From Flavobacteriaceae bacterium (GTDB lineage: Bacteria > Bacteroidota > Bacteroidia > Flavobacteriales > Flavobacteriaceae): DNA of 64,000 bases. A model generated the notes under the pieces. It saw only the letters and a list, made by a program, of their open reading frames with translations. It had not been told where the DNA came from and searched no databases. The position numbers were made by a program, and so were the translations under genes. Positions 33,120 through 42,110 of the stretch are shown here, piece after piece. Each line of letters starts with the position of its first letter. Position 1 is the stretch's first letter. The stretch lies in the NCBI GenBank assembly GCA_024743095.1, contig JANSXF010000011.1, positions 1-64,000 of the forward strand, in the 5' to 3' direction.

Positions 33120-35251
33120 TAAGCACCTTGTTTATGCAATGCCAGCTGTATTCGCTTTCGGGGTACGTCCACATCCAAAACTTTTACCACCACTTGCTGA
33201 TGAAGACTTACGTATGCGTTGACATCCTTTACAAAGGTATCCGATAGGTTGGAAATATGCACCAATCCACTTTCCTTGATGCCGATGTCCACAAAACAGC
33301 CAAAGTTGGTAATGTTGTTGACAATGCCCGGAAGCAGCTGACCGTGATGTAAATCCGTGATTTCCTTGATATTTTGATTAAAGGTGAACACCTTGGCCTT
33401 TTCCCGAAGGTCCAATCCCGGTTTTTCCAATTCCTTTAAAATATCCTCCAAGGTCGGCATCCCAATGGATTCACTGCAGTATGCTTTTAGGTCAATGCCT
33501 TGCAGTGCCGATGTATTGCCTACAATTTCATTGAGTGAAACACCTTGGTCCTTCGCCATTTTTGAAACTAGGTCGTAGCTCTCTGGGTGCACGGCGGAAT
33601 CATCCAAGGGATTATCGCCATTTTTGATGCGCAAGAAACCTGCACTCTGTTCAAAAGCTTTTCCGCCCAATCGAGCTACGTTTTTAATATCTCCCCTGTT
33701 TTTGAATGCCCCATTTTCGTTTCTGTACGACACAATATTTTCTGCCAGTTTTGGCCCAATACCGGAAACATAACTTAAAAGGGGTACACTTGCCGTGTTG
33801 ATGTTAACGCCGACGGAATTCACACAGCTTTCCACCACCGTATCCAATGAGGTTTTTAGTTGGGTCTGGTCCACATCGTGCTGGTATTGGCCAACTCCAA
33901 TGGATTTGGCATCGATTTTCACCAGTTCGGCCAATGGGTCGGCCAATCGGCGCCCGATGGAAACGGCTCCACGAACCGTTACATCATAATTTGGAAATTC
34001 ATCACGCGCAATTTTAGAGGCCGAATAAATGGATGCACCAGCTTCACTGACCACAAATACCTCAATCGGTTTTTTGAAGGGTATGCGTTTTACCAATTGT
34101 TCGGTCTCGCGCGATGCCGTTCCATTACCTATGGCGATTGCTTCGATTTTGTAAGCATCTACCAAAGAACTTATCTTTTTGATGGCTCCGGAACTGTCCC
34201 GTTGTGGAGGATGGGGATAAATGGTCTCATTGTGCTTTAAATCGCCCTGCTCGTCCAAACAAACTATTTTACACCCTGTTCTAAAACCAGGGTCAATGGC
34301 CAAGATTCGTTTTTCACCAAGGGGAGCACCGAGCAATAGTTGCTTTAAATTTTTGGAAAACACCTGAATGGCATCCGCATCTGCCTTTTCCTTGGCTGTT
34401 TTTAAAAGTTCGTTGGAGAGGGATGGCAATAAGAGCCGTTTGTAGGCATCCGCAATCGCTAGTTCTATTTGCTTTGCACAGGCATTATTTGTTTTAATGA
34501 TGCGCCTTTCGATATTTTGAAGCGCCCTTTCATCATCTATCTCCACTTTTATTCGGATAAACCCTTCCTTTTCCGCTCGCATTATCGCCAAAAATCGGTG
34601 GGACGGGCATCGGTTCAAAGGTTCGCTCCAATCGAAATAGTCGCGGAATTTTTGGGCCTTCTCTTTGTCTTTTTTGGTTTTGACAACCTTGGTCGTGATC
34701 AAGGCATATCGCTCCAACTGGCCCCGTATTTGGTTTCGGATATCGGTACGCTCATTGATCCATTCGGAAATAATATGACGGGCTCCTTCGAGAGCATCGT
34801 CCTCGTTGAGGACATCCTTATTGAGATATTTAGAAGCAATGAATTCAATTTCATCACTCCGTTGCGCCATGATGATTTTGGCCAAAGGTTCCAATCCATT
34901 TTTGCGAGCGGTCTCCGCTTTGGTCTTTTTACTTTTTTTGAACGGAAGGTAAAGATCTTCCAAACTGGTGAGGTCGGTACAGTTCAAAAACCTGGCTTCC
35001 AGTTCCGGGGTAAGCGCATCTTGTTCCTTAACAGCTTTGATGATGGTGGCTTTTCGCTTTTCCAACGTCTCAAACTGGTTCTTGAATTCGACAATGGAAC
35101 CAATCTGGACCTCATCCAAATTTCCGGTAAGTTCCTTTCGATATCGGGAAATAAAGGGAACGGTACAGTCTTGGTTTAAAAGCGAAAGGGTGTTCTCCAC
35201 ATTTTTCTCCGAAAGCTGGGTATGGCGGACAATATAGGGGATAAGTTGCAT
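33119..35251 (-). CDS. tex: Tex-family RNA-binding transcription factor
   Basis: Nucleic-acid binding protein of the Tex (YhgF) family, linked to transcription and RNA stability. Domain order: helical N terminus with QDCTVPFISRYRKELTGNLDE, the YqgF-like nuclease-fold core (RILAIDPGFRTGCKIVCLDEQG), helix-hairpin-helix pairs (NTASVPLLSYVSGIGPKLAENIV), and the S1 domain at the C terminus (LLPGIVNNITNFGCFVDIGIKESGLVHIS, about 635-706). Complete at 710 aa. Starts about 20 bases from the REP-like pair in the metG-tex gap. Confidence 0.95.
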   Translation of the reverse strand: MQLIPYIVRHTQLSEKNVENTLSLLNQDCTVPFISRYRKELTGNLDEVQIGSIVEFKNQFETLEKRKATIIKAVKEQDALTPELEARFLNCTDLTSLEDLYLPFKKSKKTKAETARKNGLEPLAKIIMAQRSDEIEFIASKYLNKDVLNEDDALEGARHIISEWINERTDIRNQIRGQLERYALITTKVVKTKKDKEKAQKFRDYFDWSEPLNRCPSHRFLAIMRAEKEGFIRIKVEIDDERALQNIERRIIKTNNACAKQIELAIADAYKRLLLPSLSNELLKTAKEKADADAIQVFSKNLKQLLLGAPLGEKRILAIDPGFRTGCKIVCLDEQGDLKHNETIYPHPPQRDSSGAIKKISSLVDAYKIEAIAIGNGTASRETEQLVKRIPFKKPIEVFVVSEAGASIYSASKIARDEFPNYDVTVRGAVSIGRRLADPLAELVKIDAKSIGVGQYQHDVDQTQLKTSLDTVVESCVNSVGVNINTASVPLLSYVSGIGPKLAENIVSYRNENGAFKNRGDIKNVARLGGKAFEQSAGFLRIKNGDNPLDDSAVHPESYDLVSKMAKDQGVSLNEIVGNTSALQGIDLKAYCSESIGMPTLEDILKELEKPGLDLREKAKVFTFNQNIKEITDLHHGQLLPGIVNNITNFGCFVDIGIKESGLVHISNLSDTFVKDVNAYVSLHQQVVVKVLDVDVPRKRIQLALHKQGA

Positions 35252-35268
35252 GATGTTTGTTTAATATT

Positions 35269-35343
35269 TGTCACTTCGAGCACAGTCGAAAAGTCTTTCC
35301 GTCCAGGTTTTTAATACGGGTCTCGAATGTGCTCGATCTGACA
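35269..35343. repeat. REP-like imperfect inverted pair
   Basis: TGTCACTTCGAGCACA (35269-35284) and TGTGCTCGATCTGACA (35328-35343) are inverted copies with two mismatches. The unit resembles the 'GTCACTTCGAGCGCAGTCGA' element scattered through many flavobacterial genomes. It fills most of the 109-base gap between metG and tex. Confidence 0.7.
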
Positions 35344-35360
35344 ATTTCTTTGGATGTAAA

Positions 35361-37436
35361 TTAATTGATGGCCTCGCCGTTGCTCACACCATCTTGATCA
35401 GTATTTACGAAAACGAGTTTGCCATCTTTGTCCTCCGTCATCAAGATCATGCCCTGACTTTCCACACCACGTAATTTTCGAGGGGCCAAATTGGCAACAA
35501 CGGTTACTTTTTTGCCCACAATGTCTCCTGGTTTAAAACTATTTGCAATACCCGATACAATGGTTCGGGTGTCAAGCCCCATATCTACTTTTAGGACCAA
35601 AAGTTTGTTGGCTTTGGGCATTTTTTCAGCTTCGATAATGGTCCCAACTCGTAAGTCCAGCTTGGCAAAATCATCAAAAGTGATAGTGTCCTTAAGAGGA
35701 GCTGCTTCTTTATCCATTTGTGCGTTGGCTTTTTTGGTAGCTTCCAATTTATCCAGTTGTTGTTGGATTTCGTTATCCTCAATCTTTCTGAAGAGCAATT
35801 CACTTTTATTGATAATGTGTCCTGCCGGCAGCAAAGCTCCAGCAGTTGCAACACCATCCCAATCCTTCTTTATGGTGCTAGACTCTATATTTAAGATCTT
35901 CTTCAATTTTTCGGAAGTAAACGGCAAGAAAGGCTCGCTTAAAATCGCCAATCCGGTAGCAATCTGAAGTGCCGCGTACATGATGGTCTTTACACGCTCT
36001 TCGTCCGTTTTGATGAGTTTCCAAGGTTCTTGGTCAGCCAAATATTTGTTGCCCAATCGCGCCAAGTTCATCAATTGCTGACTCGCTTCACGGAAACGGT
36101 AGCGCCCCAACGATTTGGAAAGGGTTTCTGGAAACTCCTTCAGGGCTTCCAAAGCTTCTTTGTCTACAGCGGTCAATTCTGCAGGTGTTGGTATCTCGCC
36201 TCCGTAGTATTTATGCGTCAGTACGGCAACGCGGTTCACAAAGTTCCCAAAAATGGCCACTAGTTCATTGTTGTTCCTAGCCTGAAAATCTTTCCAAGTA
36301 AAATCGTTGTCCTTGGTCTCCGGTGCATTGGCAGTCAATGCATAGCGAAGTACATCTTGCATATCCGGGAACTCTTCCAAATACTCGTGCAACCAAACCG
36401 CCCAGTTTTTGGAAGTGGAAAGTTTACTGCCCTCAAGGTTCAAAAACTCGTTGGCAGGCACATTGTCCGGTAAGATATAATCGCCGTTGGCCTCCAACAT
36501 GCTCGGGAAGATAATACAGTGGAACACAATGTTGTCCTTGCCGATAAAGTGTACCAATTTGGTGTCCTTGTCCTTCCAGTACGGCTCCCAATCCTTACCT
36601 TCTCTTTCTGCCCATTCCTTGGTGGAAGAAATGTAACCAATAGGCGCATCAAACCATACGTATAGTACTTTTCCCTCGCCACCTTCAACGGGAACGGGAA
36701 TACCCCAATCCAAATCACGGGTTACGGCCCTGGGTTTTAGGCCTTCGTCTATCCACGATTTACATTGTCCGTACACATTGGGCTTCCAATCGGATTTGTG
36801 CTCTTCGAGAATCCAATTTTTCAAGAAATCTTCGTACCTATCCAAAGGTAAAAACCAATGTTTAGTAGTCTTTAAGGATGGAACAGTTCCCGTTATGGTG
36901 GATTTTGGATTGATAAGGTCTGTGGCGTTCAATGAGGAACCACAATTTTCACATTGGTCACCATACGCTTCTTCGTGACCACATTTGGGGCAAGTTCCTA
37001 TAACGAAACGGTCTGCCAAAAACTGTTTGGCCTCATCATCATACAATTGCTCGGTCTCCTCTTCGATAAAATCCCCTTGCTCGTACATTTTTTTGAAGAA
37101 CTCCGAAGCGGTCTTATGATGCACCTCTGCGGAAGTTCTTGAGTAGTTATCAAAAGACACACCAAAATCAGTAAATGATTTTTTGATGATAGCGTGGTAC
37201 TTGTCTATAATTTCTTTTGGGGTAACACCTTCCTTTTTGGCCTTCATGGATATGGCGACACCGTGTTCGTCGCTACCGCAAACAAAGGCCACATCGTTGC
37301 CCCTTAATCGTAAATAACGGGAATAAATATCGGCGGGAACATATACGCCTGCCAAGTGCCCAATATGGATAGGGCCGTTGGTGTAGGGCAGTGCCGCAGT
37401 AATGGTGTACCTGGAAGGTGAAGTATTTTGAGCCAT
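35361..37436 (-). CDS. metG: methionine--tRNA ligase
   Basis: Charges tRNA-Met and initiator tRNA with methionine. HIGH-type motif PIHIGHLAG near residue 18, a zinc knuckle with four Cys ([18 protein letters not shown], about 149-166), and KLSTSK in place of KMSKS near 340. C-terminal tRNA-binding domain (EMAP II-like OB fold, about 585-690) marked by [27 protein letters not shown]. 691 aa is the full two-part form. Single gene; start by [10 protein letters not shown]. Confidence 0.96.
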   Translation of the reverse strand: MAQNTSPSRYTITAALPYTNGPIHIGHLAGVYVPADIYSRYLRLRGNDVAFVCGSDEHGVAISMKAKKEGVTPKEIIDKYHAIIKKSFTDFGVSFDNYSRTSAEVHHKTASEFFKKMYEQGDFIEEETEQLYDDEAKQFLADRFVIGTCPKCGHEEAYGDQCENCGSSLNATDLINPKSTITGTVPSLKTTKHWFLPLDRYEDFLKNWILEEHKSDWKPNVYGQCKSWIDEGLKPRAVTRDLDWGIPVPVEGGEGKVLYVWFDAPIGYISSTKEWAEREGKDWEPYWKDKDTKLVHFIGKDNIVFHCIIFPSMLEANGDYILPDNVPANEFLNLEGSKLSTSKNWAVWLHEYLEEFPDMQDVLRYALTANAPETKDNDFTWKDFQARNNNELVAIFGNFVNRVAVLTHKYYGGEIPTPAELTAVDKEALEALKEFPETLSKSLGRYRFREASQQLMNLARLGNKYLADQEPWKLIKTDEERVKTIMYAALQIATGLAILSEPFLPFTSEKLKKILNIESSTIKKDWDGVATAGALLPAGHIINKSELLFRKIEDNEIQQQLDKLEATKKANAQMDKEAAPLKDTITFDDFAKLDLRVGTIIEAEKMPKANKLLVLKVDMGLDTRTIVSGIANSFKPGDIVGKKVTVVANLAPRKLRGVESQGMILMTEDKDGKLVFVNTDQDGVSNGEAIN

Positions 37437-37490
37437 TTAAATCTAATTAGGCCCCAAAAATACTGATTTTAACGGGATACTCACAAAAAA

Positions 37491-37549
37491 CGAAACCCCC
37501 GGAAATGCGACCCTATTTGGGGTGAGGGGTACATTACCGAAGGGTTTCG
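37491..37549. repeat. long-range inverted repeat before metG
   Basis: CGAAACCC (37491-37498) and GGGTTTCG (37542-37549) can pair around about 43 bases that themselves hold a CCCTATTTGGGG hairpin. It lies in the 142-base gap between the DUF1501 gene stop and the metG start. It could be a terminator or part of the metG leader; there is no T run of note. Confidence 0.4.
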
Positions 37550-37578
37550 AAATAAAGGATAACAAAGTGTCCCGCTTT

Positions 37579-39297
37579 TTACGCAATCATTACTGATTTG
37601 CTCATCTTTTTTTCTCCCACGGAGATTCTATAAATATATTTTCCTGTGGATAGGCTATCGCGCATTCGCTCCCGTATATTGATATCTACGGCGCCTTCCA
37701 TCATCATTTCATTGAACAAGGTACCAACGCGTTGCCCCAAAATATTGAAGAGTTCAATGTCCACATGGGCCGCAACCGGCATCTCCAAATGAATGTGAGG
37801 GTTCCTAGGTGACGTTGCCGGATATATGGCCGCGTGCGCAATGCCATCCAAAATATCGATATCTGGATTATTCGGGTCTTGGCTCGGGGGTGTTTCCGGT
37901 AATGTAGGTGGATCGTTGTCCATGGCGATGTCATCAAAAGTTTCACCACTACAATTAAAGCCTAGGTCGATCGCCTGATAGGGGTGGCCCAATAAATGCT
38001 GTTCCACTGTCTGCCTTGGTACACAAAGCCATTCTGCCAATACAGTTCCGTAAAGGTTTCTAAAATCCATGGTGTACTCCAGGTTTCCACGGTTGTTGGG
38101 TTCGTCCAATGAGGGATGTTCGCCTACAAAGGCACTTCCGCTCAATCCGGAACCAAAGAACAGGGTAGGGGCCGCTTTTCCATGGTCGGTACCATTGGAA
38201 CCGTTTTCAAAGATTCGTCGACCAAACTCGGAAAAAGTCATGCTGAGAACATTGTCATCTTGTTCGGTAAATGCGAGGTCTTCGTAGAAATTATTGATGG
38301 CAATGGATAGATTGGACATTAAACGTTCATGAACAATAGGCTGATTTCCGTGGGTGTCAAATCCTCCCAAAGAAATCATATATACCTTGGTACCCAAGTT
38401 CCCTTTGATCAAACGTGCCAAAAGGGCCAATTGTCTGGCAAAGCCGTTGTCTTGATATTCCACTTGATTTTGTCCTGCCATATACGCATCATGGATGATT
38501 CCGGCATACTCGTAGGTGGTATTGGCGACCCCACGAAGAAAACGCAATTGGTCCCCGTACATACAATTGTCGAAGGGTGCATTTTCTATATCGTAAAAAG
38601 CTCCTGTTTCAGCAATTTGTTCCAATTGATCCACATTGTTGGTTACGAAGGCATAGTTGGTTTCTTCACCTTGGAAGACCAAGTTTGCCAAGTTTCCAAT
38701 TTGAATGGCAGCGGGTGCGGCCGGTGGATTAATTAAATAATCGGGATAAAGGTCTTCAAAGTGTCTACCCATCCAACCAGTATTCTCGCCAGAGAATCCA
38801 GTGGTGGTTAAATCCGTATTGGCAAAAATATCGGAACCGGTAAAGTGGGATAAACTTTGGTTTTCGTAACCTACACCATGTACGGCCTTGAACTGGCCGT
38901 CCCCCCAAAGGGATTCCAGAGCACTCATGTAAGTGGGCACCCCAAAATCGTCGGTAAGTTTTAAGACCTTGCTTTCAGGGATGTAAATGTTGGGCCTTGC
39001 ATTTGCATATGTATCATATTGTTGAATCGGGATTACGGTGCTTAGACCGTCGTTCCCACCCGATAGACGAATCAGGATTAAAATATTGTCCGTTTCTGCG
39101 GCGGCAACTGCGGCCGTAAGAGGTGATGGGGAGGAAGCGGAAATCATATGGCTTCCCAAAAACATGGAACCCGAACCGGCAATGCCCAAAGCTTGGACAA
39201 AAGAACGTCGGCTCCATTTTTTATGTTCTAAATCGTGGCCATCGTGCTCGATGCCTTTATGAGGGGAATTATCGTGGGTATGGTGATTATCGCACAT
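37579..39297 (-). CDS. DUF1501 protein with Tat-type signal and type IX sorting tail
   Basis: The N terminus has KWSRRSFVQALG followed by a hydrophobic stretch, a twin-arginine (Tat) signal. The core (about 65-455) is a sulfatase-like DUF1501 domain: LIRLSGGNDGLSTVIP, SLGGFDTHGNQ, MTFSEFGRRI and NGTDHGKAAP, which carry typical metal-site residues of the alkaline-phosphatase superfamily. The last about 85 residues (HLEMPVAAHVDIELFNILGQ through GKYIYRISVGEKKMSKSVMIA) form a type-A type IX sorting signal, so the protein should reach the surface. Paired with a DUF1800 gene 10 bases upstream. Confidence 0.9.
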   Translation of the reverse strand: MCDNHHTHDNSPHKGIEHDGHDLEHKKWSRRSFVQALGIAGSGSMFLGSHMISASSPSPLTAAVAAAETDNILILIRLSGGNDGLSTVIPIQQYDTYANARPNIYIPESKVLKLTDDFGVPTYMSALESLWGDGQFKAVHGVGYENQSLSHFTGSDIFANTDLTTTGFSGENTGWMGRHFEDLYPDYLINPPAAPAAIQIGNLANLVFQGEETNYAFVTNNVDQLEQIAETGAFYDIENAPFDNCMYGDQLRFLRGVANTTYEYAGIIHDAYMAGQNQVEYQDNGFARQLALLARLIKGNLGTKVYMISLGGFDTHGNQPIVHERLMSNLSIAINNFYEDLAFTEQDDNVLSMTFSEFGRRIFENGSNGTDHGKAAPTLFFGSGLSGSAFVGEHPSLDEPNNRGNLEYTMDFRNLYGTVLAEWLCVPRQTVEQHLLGHPYQAIDLGFNCSGETFDDIAMDNDPPTLPETPPSQDPNNPDIDILDGIAHAAIYPATSPRNPHIHLEMPVAAHVDIELFNILGQRVGTLFNEMMMEGAVDINIRERMRDSLSTGKYIYRISVGEKKMSKSVMIA

Positions 39298-39307
39298 GAT
39301 AATGGGG

Positions 39308-40795
39308 TTATTTGAGTTGGAATTCGGGTTGTCTTACAAGATTCAGTAACAATAGATATACTTGGAAATTGGCATCTTCCAAGTTCATGCTCCAACTATT
39401 TGTCTCGTATACATTGTTATCTTTATAAGGCTCTCTAAAAACTTCAAAGGCTTTAGAATAATCATCTTCTGTCAATAAACCTTTTGGTAATATAAAGTCT
39501 ATAATTGCTCTTGCGACAACATCAGGGTCACTAATTGATGAACCATTTGGCCCAGCTACATCAATTCCAAAGTCTCTGAACTGCTCAGGGTCATTTTGAA
39601 AGAATCTTTCCAAAAATACTTCAGATGTCAACCATCGACCGATAAAGAAATTGGTATTGATCCAAGTTCGGTCCCGTTGCCAACCTTCCACTTCGGGGGG
39701 CTGAAAAAATCGCTGGCCGATCAGTGCACATGAATCAATCATGTTCAAAACGGTTGTGTCATCGTAAGTGAAACCGGTTTCTTTCAAAAGGTTGAAATAC
39801 AGATCGGCAGGACTCTTAATAATGACACCGATTGCGGTTTCATCAAAAAAGTGCTGACTTTTAAACAATTGTCGAAGTACTGGGGCAATTTCAAACCCGC
39901 TGCTGATAAATGTGTCTGCTAAACCGTCAATGATTTGGGGAGCGATTCCTCCATCATCACTGGTTGAATCGGGATGGACAAAGAATTCGTATAATTTTTT
40001 ACAGATAAACCATCCTATCTCATCCGGTCTTTCATTGAAAAGAATATCGATTACATCATCATAGCCCCAATTTCCGGACTGTCCAAAAATGGTCTTGTTT
40101 TCGGTATTGAACTCGGTAGGGTCAAAGGTAACTGCAGTACAGCCTTCTTCGCCGCGTTCGGTGTATCCGGATAAGGCTTTGGAGGTTTCAATAATGTCTT
40201 CTTCCGTGTAATTGTTCCCTTCACCCAAAGTGAAAAGTTCGTATAGCTCACGGGCGTAGTTCTCGTTGGGATTGTTCCCGCGGTTTCGGACACCATCCAG
40301 ATAATAGAGCATGGCACTGGTAAGGCCTATTTCGCTGGTAAAGGTCTTAAAGTTGCCCAAGGCATTACGTTGTAGACAATTGATGTAATAGAATAGGAAA
40401 CCGGGACAATTATAAGTTTCTAATTGGGTAACAAAGTGATTGCTCCAGAAAAAACTGAGTCGGTCCAATAGTTCATTGTTGACAAGAGCGTTACCATAAG
40501 CAGTGGTAAGATCTTCGATTTGGGCGTTTCTCATTTGCCGAGCCAGATCATCATCGGCCGGATAGTCGGCATTGTTCCAATCTGCCCATTGTGGTGCAGG
40601 AATTGTCGGGGCGGCGATCGCTTGGTTGACCAAATTGTCTACAAGCGCGCTAGCTGATTCTCCCACAGCGTCATTTATGGTCTGTACAGAGGCACTAAAA
40701 CCAAGCCTTCGGTACAAGTGGGCCGCACGCACCTCGTCCAATGGAGTAGTGTACGGCGCCAAGGTTGAGGAATTACAATTGATAAAGTACTCCAT
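39308..40795 (-). CDS. DUF1800 protein
   Basis: Largely helical family of unknown function with no enzymatic assignment. Recognisable features: RAAHLYRRLGFSASVQT near residue 25, SFFWSNHFVT near 115, NENYARELYELFTLGEGNNYTEEDI and PPEVEGWQRDRTWI. 495 aa, no clear signal peptide at the chosen start. Lies directly upstream of the DUF1501 gene (10 bases), the arrangement seen in many bacteria, so the products likely act on the same substrate or in the same export complex. Confidence 0.9.
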   Translation of the reverse strand: MEYFINCNSSTLAPYTTPLDEVRAAHLYRRLGFSASVQTINDAVGESASALVDNLVNQAIAAPTIPAPQWADWNNADYPADDDLARQMRNAQIEDLTTAYGNALVNNELLDRLSFFWSNHFVTQLETYNCPGFLFYYINCLQRNALGNFKTFTSEIGLTSAMLYYLDGVRNRGNNPNENYARELYELFTLGEGNNYTEEDIIETSKALSGYTERGEEGCTAVTFDPTEFNTENKTIFGQSGNWGYDDVIDILFNERPDEIGWFICKKLYEFFVHPDSTSDDGGIAPQIIDGLADTFISSGFEIAPVLRQLFKSQHFFDETAIGVIIKSPADLYFNLLKETGFTYDDTTVLNMIDSCALIGQRFFQPPEVEGWQRDRTWINTNFFIGRWLTSEVFLERFFQNDPEQFRDFGIDVAGPNGSSISDPDVVARAIIDFILPKGLLTEDDYSKAFEVFREPYKDNNVYETNSWSMNLEDANFQVYLLLLNLVRQPEFQLK

Positions 40796-40966
40796 AGCAA
40801 TGTCTGGCGTTAATTTGGTACATAGTTTTGGGGTGAACTATATGCTTATGCTAGTGTTGGATGTGGTTCAATTGAGCCAACAAATTACAACCTTAACGTT
40901 CTAAAGTCTGTGAACGACCAAATTTTTCGACGAAATGCATATTTTTTTTGGACTTTTACAAATTGT

Positions 40967-41325
40967 ATGGGTGATCCTAACACATTTGGTAAGCTTGGTG
41001 AGCAAAAACCGATGGAATTTTTAAAGGCTTCTGGACAAAAATTAGAGATCTGAACTATTGCTGTTTAAAAGCTGAGGTAGATATTATCAGAGCAAAGGAT
41101 AACATCTTGGCGATAGTTGAGGGGAAGTCAAGAAAAGCGGGGTTTTTCAAGAAAATTTCAGAAGAGATTTCCACTAAGAAAATTAAGTTGTTGACCATGG
41201 AGATCAACCATTTTGTAGAGAAGTCGGACGATGATTTGGAGGTACGGTTCGATGTGATCACGGTGATTCAAAAAGATGAAAAAATTGAGGTTGAGCACTT
41301 TGAAAATACATTTTATTATTTTTAA
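40967..41325 (+). pseudogene. yraN: frameshifted YraN-family (UPF0102) endonuclease-like gene
   Basis: Frame one from ATG 40967 reads MGDPNTFGKLGEQKPMEFLKASGQKLEI and then stops. Another frame immediately continues the family sequence from about 41041: NYCCLKAEVDIIRAKDNILAIVEGKSRKAGFF to the normal end EVEHFENTFYYF at 41325. Together these match a complete YraN protein of about 115 aa with a frameshift near 41035. The PD-(D/E)xK nuclease residues (EVDII, VEGK) remain in the second part. Either a recent loss or a sequencing error. Confidence 0.75.
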
Positions 41326-41328
41326 CCA

Positions 41329-41360
41329 TTTGTTTGTTTTGTAACAATATGTTATTTTTG
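41329..41360 (+). promoter_or_regulatory. promoter of the 41378 gene
   Basis: TTTG (41329-41332), 20-base spacer, TATTTTTG (41353-41360), matching the Bacteroidota consensus. It lies 17 bases before the ATG. The first TTTG starts only four bases past the yraN stop. Confidence 0.6.
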
Positions 41361-41377
41361 TTCAAAATCAACCAAAG

Positions 41378-42037
41378 ATGAAAACAATTTCTGCCGTAGT
41401 CGAACACTACATCAAGAAAAAGCCTTTTTTGCAAACAGCTCTCGCACAAGGAATTATAAACCTAACATCCTTGTCCAGACAGATAAAACCTGAGATTGCA
41501 GAAGAATTAGGGAAAGATGTAAAGGACGGGGCCATTGTAATGGCACTAAAGCGCCTGTCCGATGACCTGGAGTTCAGGGCCACGCATAAAATCGTGAAGG
41601 TACTCAAGAACATCGGTGAAATTACCGTCCGTTCCAACCTCACGGACTATACTTTTTTGGCGTCGGACACCATTTTGCAACAACAAGCTAGATTATTGGA
41701 AGAAGTCAACATAAACCAAGATGTGTTCTATACCTCTTCGCGTGGTGTAAACGAAATCAATATTGTGATCAGCAATGTGATGGACGGTGTGGTGGAAAAG
41801 AACTTTAAAATGGAACGTTGCACGCAAAAGGCGGAAGGACTGTCTTCCATTACGGTAAAATTACCTGCCGAGAACGTTTCGGTACCAGGTATATACTATT
41901 TCATCTTTCAACGTTTGGCCTGGGAAGGCATTGTACTTTATGAGGTGATCTCTACCACTAACGAGTTTACCATTTTGGTGAACGATGAACAAGTGGATGT
42001 CGCTTTTAAGACCATCAAAGATTTAAAATCCTTATAA
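41378..42037 (+). CDS. ACT-like domain protein (219 aa)
   Basis: The N-terminal third (MKTISAVVEHYIKKKPFLQTALAQGIINLTSLSRQI) is helical; the rest has two ACT-like stretches (EINIVISNVMDGVVEKNF, SSITVKLPAENVSVPGIYYFIFQRLAWEGI, NEFTILVNDEQVDVAF). Such proteins in flavobacteria are sometimes named after aspartate kinase because of the ACT-like fold, but no kinase motif is present. Probably a ligand-binding or regulatory protein. It follows the decayed yraN on the same strand and has its own promoter. Confidence 0.75.
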   Translation: MKTISAVVEHYIKKKPFLQTALAQGIINLTSLSRQIKPEIAEELGKDVKDGAIVMALKRLSDDLEFRATHKIVKVLKNIGEITVRSNLTDYTFLASDTILQQQARLLEEVNINQDVFYTSSRGVNEINIVISNVMDGVVEKNFKMERCTQKAEGLSSITVKLPAENVSVPGIYYFIFQRLAWEGIVLYEVISTTNEFTILVNDEQVDVAFKTIKDLKSL

Positions 42038-42110
42038 TTTGAGAATCCTTTTCTTGGTCTAAACTAAAAAGAGATCTTCTTCGTTCTAGAAAAAGACACT
42101 TTTTGGAAAA

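Noticed and set aside
34469..35179. 236-codon plus-strand ORF inside tex
   Set aside because: Antisense to Tex; no family pattern.
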